Assembly (NCBI GenBank): GCA_035622315.1
Contig: DASPVP010000004.1
Location: forward strand, 1 to 60,726
Source: JAJPHJ01 sp035622315
Lineage (GTDB): Bacteria > Vulcanimicrobiota > Vulcanimicrobiia > Eremiobacterales > Eremiobacteraceae
Reading direction: 5' to 3'
Length of the DNA: 60,726 nt
Shown: positions 35,801 to 44,031 of the stretch, one piece after another
How positions within the stretch are numbered: the stretch's first letter is position 1
Layout of the letters: each line of letters starts with the position of its first letter
Made by a program: the position numbers and the translations under genes
The notes under the pieces: generated by a model
What the model was told of the DNA's origin: nothing
What the model saw: only the letters and a program-made list of their open reading frames with translations
Database searches by the model: none

Positions 35801-36723
35801 AGCAGCTCGTAAGCGCGATGAAACGCGGCGAAATCGAGTTTGTCGGCGTCGCGCATGACGGGAACGACGAGCAAGCGCGAACCGTCGTTGCGTTTGACGT
35901 CGACGGCGAGGCCGAGATGCACGCCGCGCTCGATACGTTCGGGACCTTCATCGCTGCGCCGGAAACTTGCCGCCATGATCGGCACGCTCACTGTCGCTTT
36001 GACGATCGCGAAGGCGATCAGATGGGTGAACGAGATCTTTTCGGTGCGTCCGGCGGTTCGCAACGCTGCGTTGAGGTCGCGGCGGCGCGCATCCAAGACG
36101 GCGACTTCGATGGTGCGGAAGCTCGTCGCCGTGGGAACCGACAAGCTGCGTTCCATGTGCTCGGCTAGCGACGCCGCCGCACCTTTGAGCTTGACTCGCT
36201 CTCCGCCGGGCGCTGCAGATTCCGCCGGCTTGGCTGCCGCGCGATCGATGTCCGAGCGGCGAATCGTCTCGCCGGCAACCGCTGGCGTCACGCGATCGAG
36301 ACTGATGCCGAGTCGCGCCGCCGCTCGCCGAGCCGACGGCGAAGCGCGTGGACGGTCGAGCGGTGATGTTGGTTGTGATGCCGTGCTTGCGACGTTGTTG
36401 CGCGGCGGCTGAGATGACGGTGGTGCAGCAGGGGGAGGCGCAGCGGTAGCGGACGCGGCACCGTCTCCGGCCGTTGCGGCCGCCGTATCGATCTCCGCCA
36501 GCGGGGAGCCGACCGCGACCGTCTTACCTTCGTCTGCCAAGATGCGAACGAGCTTACCCGCTGCGGGCGATGGAACTTCGACATCGACCTTGTCCGTGGT
36601 CACATCCACGAGCGGCTCGCCCGCGGCGATGGTATCGCCGGGTTTCTTGCGCCAGTTCGTGACCGAACCTTCCGCGACGGATTCGCCCATCTCGGGGAGC
36701 ACGACTTGCACGAGCGTCTGCAC
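32809..36723 (-). CDS. kgd: Multifunctional 2-oxoglutarate dehydrogenase: lipoyl domain, subunit-binding domain, E2 and E1 in one chain
   Basis: 1304 residues. Order: lipoyl domain (about 3-78; lipoyl lysine Lys45 in Thr-Thr-Asp-Lys-Val-Asp), Pro/Ala linker, peripheral subunit-binding domain (about 124-160), E2 acyltransferase (about 180-415, with Tyr-Asp-His-Arg-Ile-Ile-Gln-Gly as in actinobacterial Kgd), then a ThDP-dependent E1o (about 440-1304: His-Arg-Gly-Arg, Gly-Asp-Ala-Ala-Phe-Asp-Gly-Gln-Gly). It converts 2-oxoglutarate to succinyl-CoA in the TCA cycle. Mycobacterial Kgd lacks the lipoyl and binding domains; their presence here is notable. GTG start, 43 bp after the serine hydrolase gene. 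No E3 gene in the window. Confidence 0.95.
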   Translation of the reverse strand: MQTLVQVVLPEMGESVAEGSVTNWRKKPGDTIAAGEPLVDVTTDKVDVEVPSPAAGKLVRILADEGKTVAVGSPLAEIDTAAATAGDGAASATAAPPPAAPPSSQPPRNNVASTASQPTSPLDRPRASPSARRAAARLGISLDRVTPAVAGETIRRSDIDRAAAKPAESAAPGGERVKLKGAAASLAEHMERSLSVPTATSFRTIEVAVLDARRRDLNAALRTAGRTEKISFTHLIAFAIVKATVSVPIMAASFRRSDEGPERIERGVHLGLAVDVKRNDGSRLLVVPVMRDADKLDFAAFHRAYELLVEKARGSSLAAADLTGATLTLTNPGGIGTVASVPRLMAGQGTIVAAGAIEYPAGLRSLPETTLRSLAVAKIMTLTSTYDHRIIQGAESGEFLRRIDQLLSGSDGFYESVFSALGLTAPEKPAAPAAPLSPSVSAADQEIARAAAAGVALIMRYRTHGVNAAHLDPLADASPLDSALEPASLGLDRALMLKVPASILRVYAPGDNLADVIERLRDTYCSTIAYEVEHISNHEQRSWLRKQIEEGAHRLPLSRERKLELLDRLTRVESFERYLRKAFLGQKTFSIEGLDVMIPMLEEMLVELADEGTPEARLGMAHRGRLAVITHVVDRPYEEILEEFEHAQERGLVHREGDVTGDVKYHQGASGTYETPAGKKIRVVLANNPSHLEAVDSVVEGQTRAVQTDRTRNIATVDSQKAAAILIHGDAAFDGQGVVAEVFNMQGLAGYATGGTLHIIANNQIGFTTLPPQGRSTRYASDLAKGFDVPIIHVNADDLEAAIAAVHLAVDYRRKFHRDAVIDLIGYRRFGHNEADEPAYTQPLMYERIAKHPTAREIFARRLVDEGTLSQEEVDASAQRALDRVAEAHKEAKAQVAAARETKSRPPEQKQTPPVQTNVAADALRDLNAQLLSVPTGFTIHPKLARQLERRKDSFGPQSEIDWGLGEALAFGTLLAQAVPIRLTGQDTERGTFSHRHLVLHDAETGDSWIPMQHLAAATASFEVYNSPLTEYAVVGFEYGYSAEAPNALVLWEAQFGDFNNGAQIVIDQFIAAGRAKWQQTSRLTLLLPHGYEGAGPEHSSARLERFLLLAAEGNFRIANPTTPAQYFHLLRDQALSPDARPLVVMTPKSLLRLRAASSRLDEFAKGGFMAVLDDPSVTDRERVRHLALCSGKIYYDLIAHPKRGENVELAIARVELLEPFPIDRVIALVESYPNVRQVTWVQEEPKNMGARAFVSRRIRERLTPRGIIFDYIGRPDRASPSEGYPGAHAVEQERVVNEVILKQ

Positions 36724-36766
36724 GGTTGTTTGCTTCAGCGGGGTCTAGGTGGTGCCCTATGGCGCC

Positions 36767-37594
36767 TTAGAGACGTTCGCGCACCGAACGCATCCAGGTC
36801 GTCATCATCGGGTTCACCCATGCGGCTTCCGCATGATCGGGCCGCGCTTGCACCTCGCAGTAGAGGACGACGATGTAGCGCAGGCCGTCTTTGGTCGTAA
36901 GGATGCCTGCGTCATGGCTCACAGTTTCGGTTTCGCCGGTCTTGTGCATGAAGATGTCGCCCGTAGCGAGCCCTGGCACCAATTTCTCATCGTCTGCGCA
37001 GCGCGCGAGTATCTCGCGCTGTTGTTCGGCGCCCGGCACAGCATCGCAAGCGATGAGGCCGAGCAAACGCCCGATCTCGATCGGCGGCAGGCGATTGCGA
37101 CCGATCATCTCCGGATCGTCGATCAGCGGCTCCGCGCCCGAGAGCTTGCGACCCAGAAGAAACGTCTGCAGGTCCAGCGCGTGCATGTAGTCGGTGACAC
37201 GCGCGCGATCCAGCAGATCGATGAGTTCGTTCGTCGCGACGTTATCGGAATGCACGATCATGAAATCGACCAGCTCGCCGACGTTCGTCGCCTTGCCTGC
37301 GCCAAATGGCGCCGGGCCGGATGTTGCCGTCTGATTGCGGGCGCTCACCGTGACCGCGTGCTCTGGTGAGAGCGATCCTTCTGCGTAACGGTGGAACGCC
37401 TCGGTCATGATCGGCACTTTGACGACGCTCGCCGGGTAGATCGCTTCGCGAGCGCGCCACTGTCCGTAGCGCATGGACTGCAGATCGCACAGATATGCCG
37501 CCGCCCCGACATTGAGATTTGCGAGCTTTACGCCCTCAAGAATCGTCGCATCGATATCGGGGTCGTGCGCCGGGGAGAAATCCTGCGGCCTCAC
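36767..37594 (-). CDS. Class A beta-lactamase-like serine hydrolase without signal peptide
   Basis: 275 residues. The three penicilloyl-serine motifs are intact: Ser-Val-Val-Lys (SxxK), Ser-Asp-Asn (SDN) and Lys-Thr-Gly (KTG). The omega-loop Glu of true class A beta-lactamases is not evident; that region reads Asn-Arg-Leu-Pro-Pro-Ile-Glu-Ile-Gly-Arg-Leu-Leu, as in the broader 'serine hydrolase' group. The GTG at 37594 overlaps the stop of the upstream gene (GTGA). The frame is open farther upstream but there encodes only an Arg/His-rich shadow of the other gene, so no signal peptide can be added. Probably a peptidase or esterase rather than a resistance enzyme. Confidence 0.85.
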   Translation of the reverse strand: MRPQDFSPAHDPDIDATILEGVKLANLNVGAAAYLCDLQSMRYGQWRAREAIYPASVVKVPIMTEAFHRYAEGSLSPEHAVTVSARNQTATSGPAPFGAGKATNVGELVDFMIVHSDNVATNELIDLLDRARVTDYMHALDLQTFLLGRKLSGAEPLIDDPEMIGRNRLPPIEIGRLLGLIACDAVPGAEQQREILARCADDEKLVPGLATGDIFMHKTGETETVSHDAGILTTKDGLRYIVVLYCEVQARPDHAEAAWVNPMMTTWMRSVRERL

Positions 37595-38526
37595 GAGGAG
37601 GCCGTCGTCCACGGCTTCGCGTCGTACACTTCGTCGAGCGAAAGACCGATGTTGGCGCCGAGAATGCTCGCGTGCCAGTCGGCATGCCCCGTGTAGTGTT
37701 GCGTGCCCGGCGCACCGCTCGTCGTGTCGAACTCTCCCGTTCCCGAGAACGTCATCGTGCCGGTGTGGAACCCGCGCGCCTCCAAGTCCGACGCGAGATC
37801 CACGCGCCCGGTCGCAGCCACATCGACGATCGCGATCTCGTGGCCGTCGCGTTGCTCGAAACGCTGCAACGTATCGACGTAGGTGAGCGTGCCGGACGCG
37901 AACTCTCGGCTGACGATGACGGGGCGCGTGAAGCTCCACGACGTTCCGGGGGCTACCGGCCCCGCCGGGAGCTCGGCGAGCGCGGCGTCGCCGGCATCCT
38001 GATAGCGTCGGTCGGCCGGAGCTTCAGCCGGCGCGCACGCGGTGAAGCTTTTGGGATCCGGGTCTGCGTCGTTGAGCGGCGGCTCGTCCTTGCATAGGTA
38101 GGGTTCGAGGCCTGACTGGCCAGACGAGTCGATCGGCAGGATCTGTTTGCGCGTGCGCGTCTTGACCGTCGTGTCGGGTGGGTTTGGACCACCGTGGCGC
38201 CGAGCGAAGACATCCGTGACGTCGACCGTTTCCACGTCGGCCGGCGCGAAAGTGCGCGTGCGGTCCTCGATGATGTAGACCGGATCGGCCCGGTGGCCTG
38301 CCATCGCTTTGAGGACGGAGCTCATCTGATACGTCACCGTCACGTCGACCGTCGACAGACCGACCCAATGCGAACCGCTTTGCGGCGCACGCCACGCGAG
38401 GTGCGCGCCGGTCGCGCTCGGGGTGGGTGACGCGCCGAGCAAGAGAGGCGAGACCGCAAGAACGAGTGGAATCCAAAGTGCGCGTGCGCGCGCAGTAGGT
38501 CGAGAAGGTCGTGGTCGGCAAAGCAT
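37591..38526 (-). CDS. Hypothetical secreted protein
   Basis: 311 residues with an Arg-rich n-region and a signal peptide core (Leu-Val-Leu-Ala-Val-Ser-Pro-Leu-Leu-Leu-Gly-Ala). The mature chain is mostly beta strands. It has two Cys (near Tyr-Leu-Cys-Lys and Thr-Ala-Cys-Ala) that may pair. A duplicated pattern Gly-Thr-Ser-Trp-Ser-Phe and Ala-Thr-Gly-Arg-Val-Asp-Leu occurs in the C-terminal half; it resembles DUF6263-like secreted proteins, weakly. Its ATG overlaps the ATG of the divergent glycosidase gene. Confidence 0.75.
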   Translation of the reverse strand: MLCRPRPSRPTARARALWIPLVLAVSPLLLGASPTPSATGAHLAWRAPQSGSHWVGLSTVDVTVTYQMSSVLKAMAGHRADPVYIIEDRTRTFAPADVETVDVTDVFARRHGGPNPPDTTVKTRTRKQILPIDSSGQSGLEPYLCKDEPPLNDADPDPKSFTACAPAEAPADRRYQDAGDAALAELPAGPVAPGTSWSFTRPVIVSREFASGTLTYVDTLQRFEQRDGHEIAIVDVAATGRVDLASDLEARGFHTGTMTFSGTGEFDTTSGAPGTQHYTGHADWHASILGANIGLSLDEVYDAKPWTTASS

Positions 38527-40750
38527 GGGCGAGATGTCATTCCGCGTCGCGTGCGCTCTCACCGCCTTGAGCGCGTTCGCGTTCCTGCAAGGTCCGGTGC
38601 GCGCGCACGCCGCTGCCGCACCAGAAGCGCCGGGAGCCTCGAACTTTCCGCAACCCAGCGCGTGGCCGCAGATCCTTACGTCGACCGAGAGCGTCGAATC
38701 GGTTGGCCCAGGCGTGCAGGTCGCACAGTGGAGTCTCGTGACGAGCGCGGGACCATTGCACGCGAGCATCGCGACCGTCGATCTCCGTAACCCGTACGTC
38801 TCGCTGCAGGTCGCGACGCAAGGCAACGCGATCGTGGGAGCAGGCGAGAGTCTAACGCACATGGCTGACCGGCTTGGCGCTGAGCTCGGCATCAACGCGG
38901 ATTACTTCGATATCAACGACAGCGGTGCGCCCTTGAACCTCGTCGTCTCGGGCGGCCGGGTGCAGCATGCGCCGGATGCGGCGGCGGTTTTCGCCGTCAG
39001 TTCGAAGTCGGGCATCCTGATGGGGCCCATCACGTACCAGCTCAACCTCGCTGCGCCCAATGTCGTTCTTGCGATCGGCCGTGTCAACGATTGGTCGCAA
39101 TCGGCAGATGTCGCGCTCGTGACGCCGGAATTCGGCAGCGACAAGGCCTTTGGTGCGACCGAGGTGGTCTTGCAACCGTCTGGACCGAGCGGTGCATACA
39201 CGGTTGAGAGCGCTGCGACCGACCTCGCGTCGCTTGCGATCCTTGCTCCCGGTCAGGTCGGCGTTCTCGCCCATGGACAGGCGGCAGCTACGATCTCGAA
39301 CGCGCTGCACCCGGGCGAAGCCGTAACGATGACGCAGGCCTCGCAGCCTGCGTTGGACGATGTGAGCGCCGCGGTCGGCGGCGGTCCCTTGCTCTTGCGC
39401 GATGGACAACCCGTCGTCGATCCCGCGGCCCCCGCACCGGAGGAGACCGACGTCCGCAATCCCGTGACGGGTGGCGGAATCTCGGCCGACGGCCGGACGC
39501 TCTGGCTCGTGGTGGTCGACGGGCGAGCGCCCGCGCGGTCGATCGGCCTTACGCGTCGGCAGTTCGCAGCGCTTTTCGAGGTGCTCGGCGCGTCCATTGC
39601 GATGGCGTTCGACAGCGGCGGCTCGAGCGAGATGGTCGTCCGTCATCTGGGCGAGCCGCAAACCGTCGTCGTGAACACGCCGTCGGATGGGCGGGAGCGA
39701 TTGATCGCTGACGGCCTCTTTGTCGTAAACTCTGCTCCGATCGGCGCGGCCGCCAAGCTGTTGCTCGATCCGTCGCGCCCGACCCCGGCGATCCTTGTGG
39801 GAAGTACCCTACAAGTCCAGGCGCACGCGCTCGATGCGAACGACCAACCGGTGCCAATCGCTCCGGCGAGCGTCACGTTCTCGGTCGTCCCCGCCGATGC
39901 GGGCACCATCGGAAGTGACGGTACCCTGCTCGCTACAAAGCCTGGCCCACTGCTCGTGAGCGCGCGTCTTGGGCAATTGACAGGAACGCTAGAGCTCGCG
40001 GTCGTGACGCACGTCGACTCCCTTGAGATCGTGGGCGGCGATCAATCCGTGCAGACGAACACGCGGATGCAACTCGTCGTCTCTGCTTTCACGAAGTCTG
40101 GCGAGCCTATCGTGGTCGCTCCGAGCGCGGTCACGTGGAGGCTCACGAGCGGCAGTGGACGGCTGCTTCCCGATGGCACCTACATGTCGGGCGCTGCGGC
40201 ATCGCGCGACGCGGTGACAGCGCAGGTCGCCAATTCGTCCGCTTCCGCGACGTTACTGGTGGGCGACCACGCGCAAATGCTGCAGGCTACCCTGACACCC
40301 GGCTCCGCTCCGGGGGAGTGGTCGTTCGGTTCACGCCCAGCAGGATTGCCAGGCACGGTGGACGCGACAGGCGCGCCGGACGGGAGCGCCGCATTGCGTT
40401 TGACCTACGACTTCTCCACGACCACGCTCACACGTGCCGCATATGCGCAGACGTCCATCGTGTTGCCGCAGCAACCGATCGGGCTCTCGATCGATGTCTA
40501 CGGCGACGGGCAAAACGAGTGGCTGCGAGGCGGCTACAAGAACTCAGATGGGAACGACGAGAGCCTCACGATCGCACGCCACGTGGATTGGCGTGGCTGG
40601 CGGACCATCCGCGTCGCGATTCCGCCGCAAGCCGCGTGGCCGATAACCTGGACGAGATTCTATCCCGTCGAACCGGACAAAGGTGCAAGCGAGCGTGGGT
40701 CGCTGTGGTTTCGCAACTTCACGCTCTATGACGCCGGCCCAGCCTCATGA
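38525..40750 (+). CDS. Secreted phosphodiester glycosidase (NAGPA/DUF2233 domain) with Ig-like and C-terminal binding domains
   Basis: 741 residues. After a signal peptide comes a phosphodiester glycosidase domain (about 60-400) with Gly-Ile-Asn-Ala-Asp-Tyr-Phe, Ala-Val-Gly-Gly-Gly-Pro-Leu-Leu, and the signature Ala-Phe-Asp-Ser-Gly-Gly-Ser-Ser-Glu-Met. Two Big-like Ig domains follow (about 415-580), then a beta-sandwich (about 590-741) like a carbohydrate-binding module. Such enzymes cut glycan-1-phosphodiester bonds, in bacteria probably in exopolysaccharide or teichoic-type polymers. ATG at 38525 or 38534; neither has a clear RBS. Confidence 0.88.
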   Translation: MGEMSFRVACALTALSAFAFLQGPVRAHAAAAPEAPGASNFPQPSAWPQILTSTESVESVGPGVQVAQWSLVTSAGPLHASIATVDLRNPYVSLQVATQGNAIVGAGESLTHMADRLGAELGINADYFDINDSGAPLNLVVSGGRVQHAPDAAAVFAVSSKSGILMGPITYQLNLAAPNVVLAIGRVNDWSQSADVALVTPEFGSDKAFGATEVVLQPSGPSGAYTVESAATDLASLAILAPGQVGVLAHGQAAATISNALHPGEAVTMTQASQPALDDVSAAVGGGPLLLRDGQPVVDPAAPAPEETDVRNPVTGGGISADGRTLWLVVVDGRAPARSIGLTRRQFAALFEVLGASIAMAFDSGGSSEMVVRHLGEPQTVVVNTPSDGRERLIADGLFVVNSAPIGAAAKLLLDPSRPTPAILVGSTLQVQAHALDANDQPVPIAPASVTFSVVPADAGTIGSDGTLLATKPGPLLVSARLGQLTGTLELAVVTHVDSLEIVGGDQSVQTNTRMQLVVSAFTKSGEPIVVAPSAVTWRLTSGSGRLLPDGTYMSGAAASRDAVTAQVANSSASATLLVGDHAQMLQATLTPGSAPGEWSFGSRPAGLPGTVDATGAPDGSAALRLTYDFSTTTLTRAAYAQTSIVLPQQPIGLSIDVYGDGQNEWLRGGYKNSDGNDESLTIARHVDWRGWRTIRVAIPPQAAWPITWTRFYPVEPDKGASERGSLWFRNFTLYDAGPAS

Positions 40751-40754
40751 GGCA

Positions 40755-40784
40755 TGTAGGAGGCGATTGCAAATCGCCCCTAAA
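40755..40784. repeat. Dispersed palindrome, single copy
   Basis: GGAGGCGATT and AATCGCCCC(T) flank the loop GCA, one mismatch in the stem. Same family as the array at 15565 and the copy at 60578. It lies between two converging genes and overlaps the last bases of the reverse-strand gene, and may end transcription from both sides. Confidence 0.8.
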
Positions 40785-41568
40785 GATGCGTGACGTGCGT
40801 TGAAGTATCCACGGAAAGCTGCTCGTCAAAGCCGTTTTGCTCGCCTTCCATGGGCTTGAGCAGTTGGTTATGGATGGCGTAGCTCTCTTGCACGACGAGC
40901 TTGTGCACAGGATCGTACCACGCGGTGCCGTAGAGCGAGATGCTCCCCGGCAACAGCTTCGGTAAGTGATACTCGGCGCCAGTGATCCGCCCTTGCCCGC
41001 GTATGGCGATCTCGAGGAGTCCGTTGTCGCTGCCCACGAGCACGTGATCGAAGGTCGCGTGCCCGCTGCCGAGCGTGGTGTCGACTGCAAGCGCCGTCGT
41101 CCAGTGCTTGCCGACAGAGAGCGGTTGGCGTGGGAGACCGGCCATCGCAGCCGAGTCGATGTCGATAGCCGCGGCGGGCACGGGCAGGTTGTCAGAGCCG
41201 AGCGCGGCAGAAAACGGGTCGCTCGAGACCTGGGTGGTCTGACGAGGCACGTCGTGCGAGACGACGTTGGCGACGCCTTGCAACACGGCGACACCGCCGA
41301 TGATCGACACGACTTTCGCCGTCAAGGTGGTCGTGATGTGTTGTTCCTCGTTGATGATCACACCGGCCGCACGGAAGTGCTCCATCCGATGCTCGGGGAG
41401 CTTCCAATCGACCCGGTCGTTTTCGTAGCTCTGCTCGAAGATCTGCTCTCCTTTTTGAAAACCCATCGCGAGGAGCCACGACGCGCCAGCTCCCCGTGCC
41501 GGTGCGCACGCGATCGTGCCGCAGACGAGGCCGACCGCACAGAGAATCAGAACGCGCGTTGGCTTCAC
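40780..41568 (-). CDS. Hypothetical secreted protein or lipoprotein
   Basis: 262 residues from a GTG at 41568. The leader (Lys-Pro-Thr-Arg then a hydrophobic run) ends near Gly-Thr-Ile-Ala-Cys-Ala-Pro-Ala, so it is either lipid-anchored at the Cys or cleaved after Ala-Arg-Gly-Ala. The mature part is all-beta by appearance, with Pro-Leu-Ser-Val-Gly-Lys-His-Trp and Leu-Val-Gly-Ser-Asp-Asn-Gly-Leu. The composition resembles the 311-residue secreted protein at 37591, suggesting related families. The frame continues to 41850 but that part is not coding-like. Confidence 0.7.
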   Translation of the reverse strand: MKPTRVLILCAVGLVCGTIACAPARGAGASWLLAMGFQKGEQIFEQSYENDRVDWKLPEHRMEHFRAAGVIINEEQHITTTLTAKVVSIIGGVAVLQGVANVVSHDVPRQTTQVSSDPFSAALGSDNLPVPAAAIDIDSAAMAGLPRQPLSVGKHWTTALAVDTTLGSGHATFDHVLVGSDNGLLEIAIRGQGRITGAEYHLPKLLPGSISLYGTAWYDPVHKLVVQESYAIHNQLLKPMEGEQNGFDEQLSVDTSTHVTHL

Positions 41569-41630
41569 ACCTTCATTATCGGACTCACGCCAGAGGGAAA
41601 AGCGTCGCGGCAGGGTTGAAGCCCGACGAC

Positions 41631-42374
41631 ATGGCAACGGTCGGACGCAACGACGCCTGCCCGTGTGGCAGCGGGCGGAAATACAAGCGCTGCTGCATGG
41701 GGCAAGAGGCGCCGCGTGCGCAGTTCGCATCCGAGCTGCAGGCACACGCATTGCCCCTTTTGCGCGAGCTTGGGCGCTTCGCCACGCAACGGCTGCAAAA
41801 GTCGCCCGAGGCGATAGCCGCTGAGCGCTTTCCGTTTTGGCAGCCGCCATTGGACCGGCTGCGCACCTCGCGACTGCTCGATTACTTGATCTTCGACGAC
41901 CGCACAGGTTCGTACGCCCGCAATGCTGCTACGGAATATCTTGCCGAGCGTGGTCCATTGCTTACGGAAGAGTGGCGCTCGCTGTTGGCAGCCTGGCAGG
42001 ACGTGACCATGCGGCTCTTCGCCCTGGAGCAATGGTCGGGTGGTTTCGCGCGATGCCGGCCCGAGCTCCCCGAAGAGGGCGCCACGATCGAAGTGATGCC
42101 GCTCGAAACCGGACCTGCGATCAAAGACGGCTTGCCCGTTGCGGTGCGCGCGCTGCCGGTCGCATCGCGGTTCGTCTACGCGAGCTGGCCCGTCACATTT
42201 GGCGAGCGGGCCTTGGACGATGTTCGCCAAGCACTCGTGGCGCGGCACCACGCCTTCGTGCGCAGTGAGCGGATCGTGAACTTGAGCGAGTTCTTTGCGC
42301 TGCGCGCGACGGCGTTCGACGAAGAGTCAGCCGCCGTTCGCGGATCTCAGATCATCCTGCCGGGCCGCGCGTAG
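41631..42374 (+). CDS. SEC-C zinc-motif protein
   Basis: 247 residues. It opens with the SEC-C motif Gly-Arg-Asn-Asp-Ala-Cys-Pro-Cys-Gly-Ser-Gly-Arg-Lys-Tyr-Lys-Arg-Cys-Cys, the zinc knuckle also found at the end of SecA. The rest is helical and I do not recognise it; it has Leu-Ile-Phe-Asp-Asp-Arg, Leu-Leu-Ala-Ala-Trp-Gln and a Cys, and resembles a family of stand-alone SEC-C proteins of unknown function. The ATG at 41631 is 63 bp from the divergent gene. Its stop is 3 bp before gamma-glutamyltransferase, so they probably share an mRNA. Confidence 0.88.
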   Translation: MATVGRNDACPCGSGRKYKRCCMGQEAPRAQFASELQAHALPLLRELGRFATQRLQKSPEAIAAERFPFWQPPLDRLRTSRLLDYLIFDDRTGSYARNAATEYLAERGPLLTEEWRSLLAAWQDVTMRLFALEQWSGGFARCRPELPEEGATIEVMPLETGPAIKDGLPVAVRALPVASRFVYASWPVTFGERALDDVRQALVARHHAFVRSERIVNLSEFFALRATAFDEESAAVRGSQIILPGRA

Positions 42375-42377
42375 GCC

Positions 42378-43970
42378 GTGCTCACGCGTTCTGCCGCCCA
42401 AAGCCGTCGAGCCATGGTGGCAGCGCCGCATGCGCTTGCGGCCCAAGCCGGGGCGGCGATGCTCGAAGGCGGCGGCAATGCGGCCGACGCGATTCTCTCC
42501 GTAGCCGCTACGCTTTCCGTCGTCTATCCACATATGACGGGCATCGGGGGCGATGCGTTCTTCCTTTATTATGACGCTCGTTCAGGGCGGGTCTACGCCT
42601 ACAATGGGTCGGGGGCCGCAGCGAACTTGGCGACGCAAGAGCATTACGCCGCGCTCGGTCACACGCACATCCCAGAGCGCGGGCCGCACGCTGCGCTCAC
42701 GGTGCCGGGCACCGTCGACGCTTGGTTCGCACTGCACGAGCGATTCGGGTCGCGATCGATGGAGCAGATCCTCGCTCCGGCGGTAAGCTATGCGCGGCAA
42801 GGCGTGCCGGCCGCCCCAAGCGTGGCTCGCGCCTGCCGCGAACTCGCCGCTGCGCTTTCAGCAGATCCGCCGGCGACGCAACTCGTCCTGCGCGACGGAT
42901 CGGCAGGCCGGGCGCTGTTGGAGAATCCCCGGCTCGCGGACGCGCTTGAAAAAATCGGACGCGAAGGACGGCGCTGGTTTTATGAGGCTGAGGGAGCGCA
43001 GGCGATCGGCAAGCACGCGGAACGCATCGGAAGCCCTTTGCGCGCGGAAGATCTCGCAGCCCATCGCGGGCTGTATTGCGAGCCCGCCGGGGGGCAGTTC
43101 TTCGGCTACGAGTCGCTGACGACACCGCCCAACTCGCAAGGACTCGCGTTGCTCGTCGCGCAGCAGACATATCAGGCGTACGCGCGCGAGAAGGACCTCC
43201 CCGACGGCAGCCCTGCGCAAGTCCACGCCGCAGCCGAGTGCGTGCGACTCGCGGTGGCCGATCGCGACGCCGTGGTGACAGATCCCATGCTCGGCGAAGA
43301 GTGGCGACGAGTCCTAAGCGAGGACAACGCGCTCGCGCACGCCCGGCGCATCAGGCCCGACGAGACGTCGGGTCCCAAGTCTGTGCGCCAGGATAGCGGT
43401 GGAACATGCTATTTCGCCTGCGTTGACGCACACGGCAACTGCGTCTCGTTCATCCAGTCGTTGTTCCATCACTTCGGCGCCGCAGTGTTGGTGCCGGAGC
43501 TCGGCATGTTCCTCAATAACCGGGGCATCTCGTTCGACTTGAGCGGGCAAGGTGTGCGCCAGCTCGTGCCCCGACGGCGTCCCTTTCATACGCTCATGCC
43601 GTGCATGCTCGTGCGCGACGGCAAGCCTGCTTTGGTCTACGGCTCGATGGGCGGCGACGCGCAGCCGCAGATCGGGCTGCAGATCTCAACGCGCATCGTC
43701 GTCGATCGCGAGGATCCACAACAGGCGATCGAGCGTCCGCGGTGGCGCTGGACGCGCGACGCGCCCGACAAAACGCCGCGCCTCTACGTCGAGGCGCGCA
43801 TAGGGCAGGCATGCATCGCCGGTCTGCGCACTCGCGGCCACGACGTCGAAGTTCTCGGGGATTGGGAAGAGTCGATGGGCCACGCGAGCGCGATTTGGAT
43901 CGACCGAGCGGAAGGTGTGCTCACCGGCGGGTGCGACCCACGCAGTGACGGAGCCGCAGTCGGGATCTGA
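42378..43970 (+). CDS. ggt: Gamma-glutamyltransferase family protein
   Basis: 530 residues, matching the two-subunit Ntn-hydrolase family. The N-terminal part has Gly-Gly-Asn-Ala-Ala-Asp-Ala and Gly-Ile-Gly-Gly-Asp-Ala-Phe. The probable autoprocessing nucleophile is the Thr in Asp-Ser-Gly-Gly-Thr-Cys-Tyr-Phe, followed by Val-Asp-Ala-His-Gly-Asn-Cys-Val-Ser and Asn-Asn-Arg-Gly. A C-terminal Gly-Ser-Met-Gly-Gly-Asp binds substrate in the family. There is no signal peptide, unlike periplasmic GGT of E. coli, so it may act in the cytoplasm on glutathione-like or other gamma-glutamyl compounds. GTG start. Confidence 0.92.
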   Translation: MLTRSAAQSRRAMVAAPHALAAQAGAAMLEGGGNAADAILSVAATLSVVYPHMTGIGGDAFFLYYDARSGRVYAYNGSGAAANLATQEHYAALGHTHIPERGPHAALTVPGTVDAWFALHERFGSRSMEQILAPAVSYARQGVPAAPSVARACRELAAALSADPPATQLVLRDGSAGRALLENPRLADALEKIGREGRRWFYEAEGAQAIGKHAERIGSPLRAEDLAAHRGLYCEPAGGQFFGYESLTTPPNSQGLALLVAQQTYQAYAREKDLPDGSPAQVHAAAECVRLAVADRDAVVTDPMLGEEWRRVLSEDNALAHARRIRPDETSGPKSVRQDSGGTCYFACVDAHGNCVSFIQSLFHHFGAAVLVPELGMFLNNRGISFDLSGQGVRQLVPRRRPFHTLMPCMLVRDGKPALVYGSMGGDAQPQIGLQISTRIVVDREDPQQAIERPRWRWTRDAPDKTPRLYVEARIGQACIAGLRTRGHDVEVLGDWEESMGHASAIWIDRAEGVLTGGCDPRSDGAAVGI

Positions 43971-43981
43971 AGGATAAAGAA

Positions 43982-44001
43982 AGCGGACCTGAAGGTCCGC
44001 T
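43982..44001. terminator. Bidirectional hairpin between converging ggt and anti-sigma genes
   Basis: AGCGGACC (43982-43989), loop TGAA, GGTCCGCT (43994-44001): a perfect 8-bp stem. It lacks a T-run on either side, so termination strength is uncertain. It is not the same sequence as the GGGGGCGATT palindromes. Confidence 0.6.
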
Positions 44002-44031
44002 GCTACACGGGAGTTCGAGTCAGCGCCGCGG

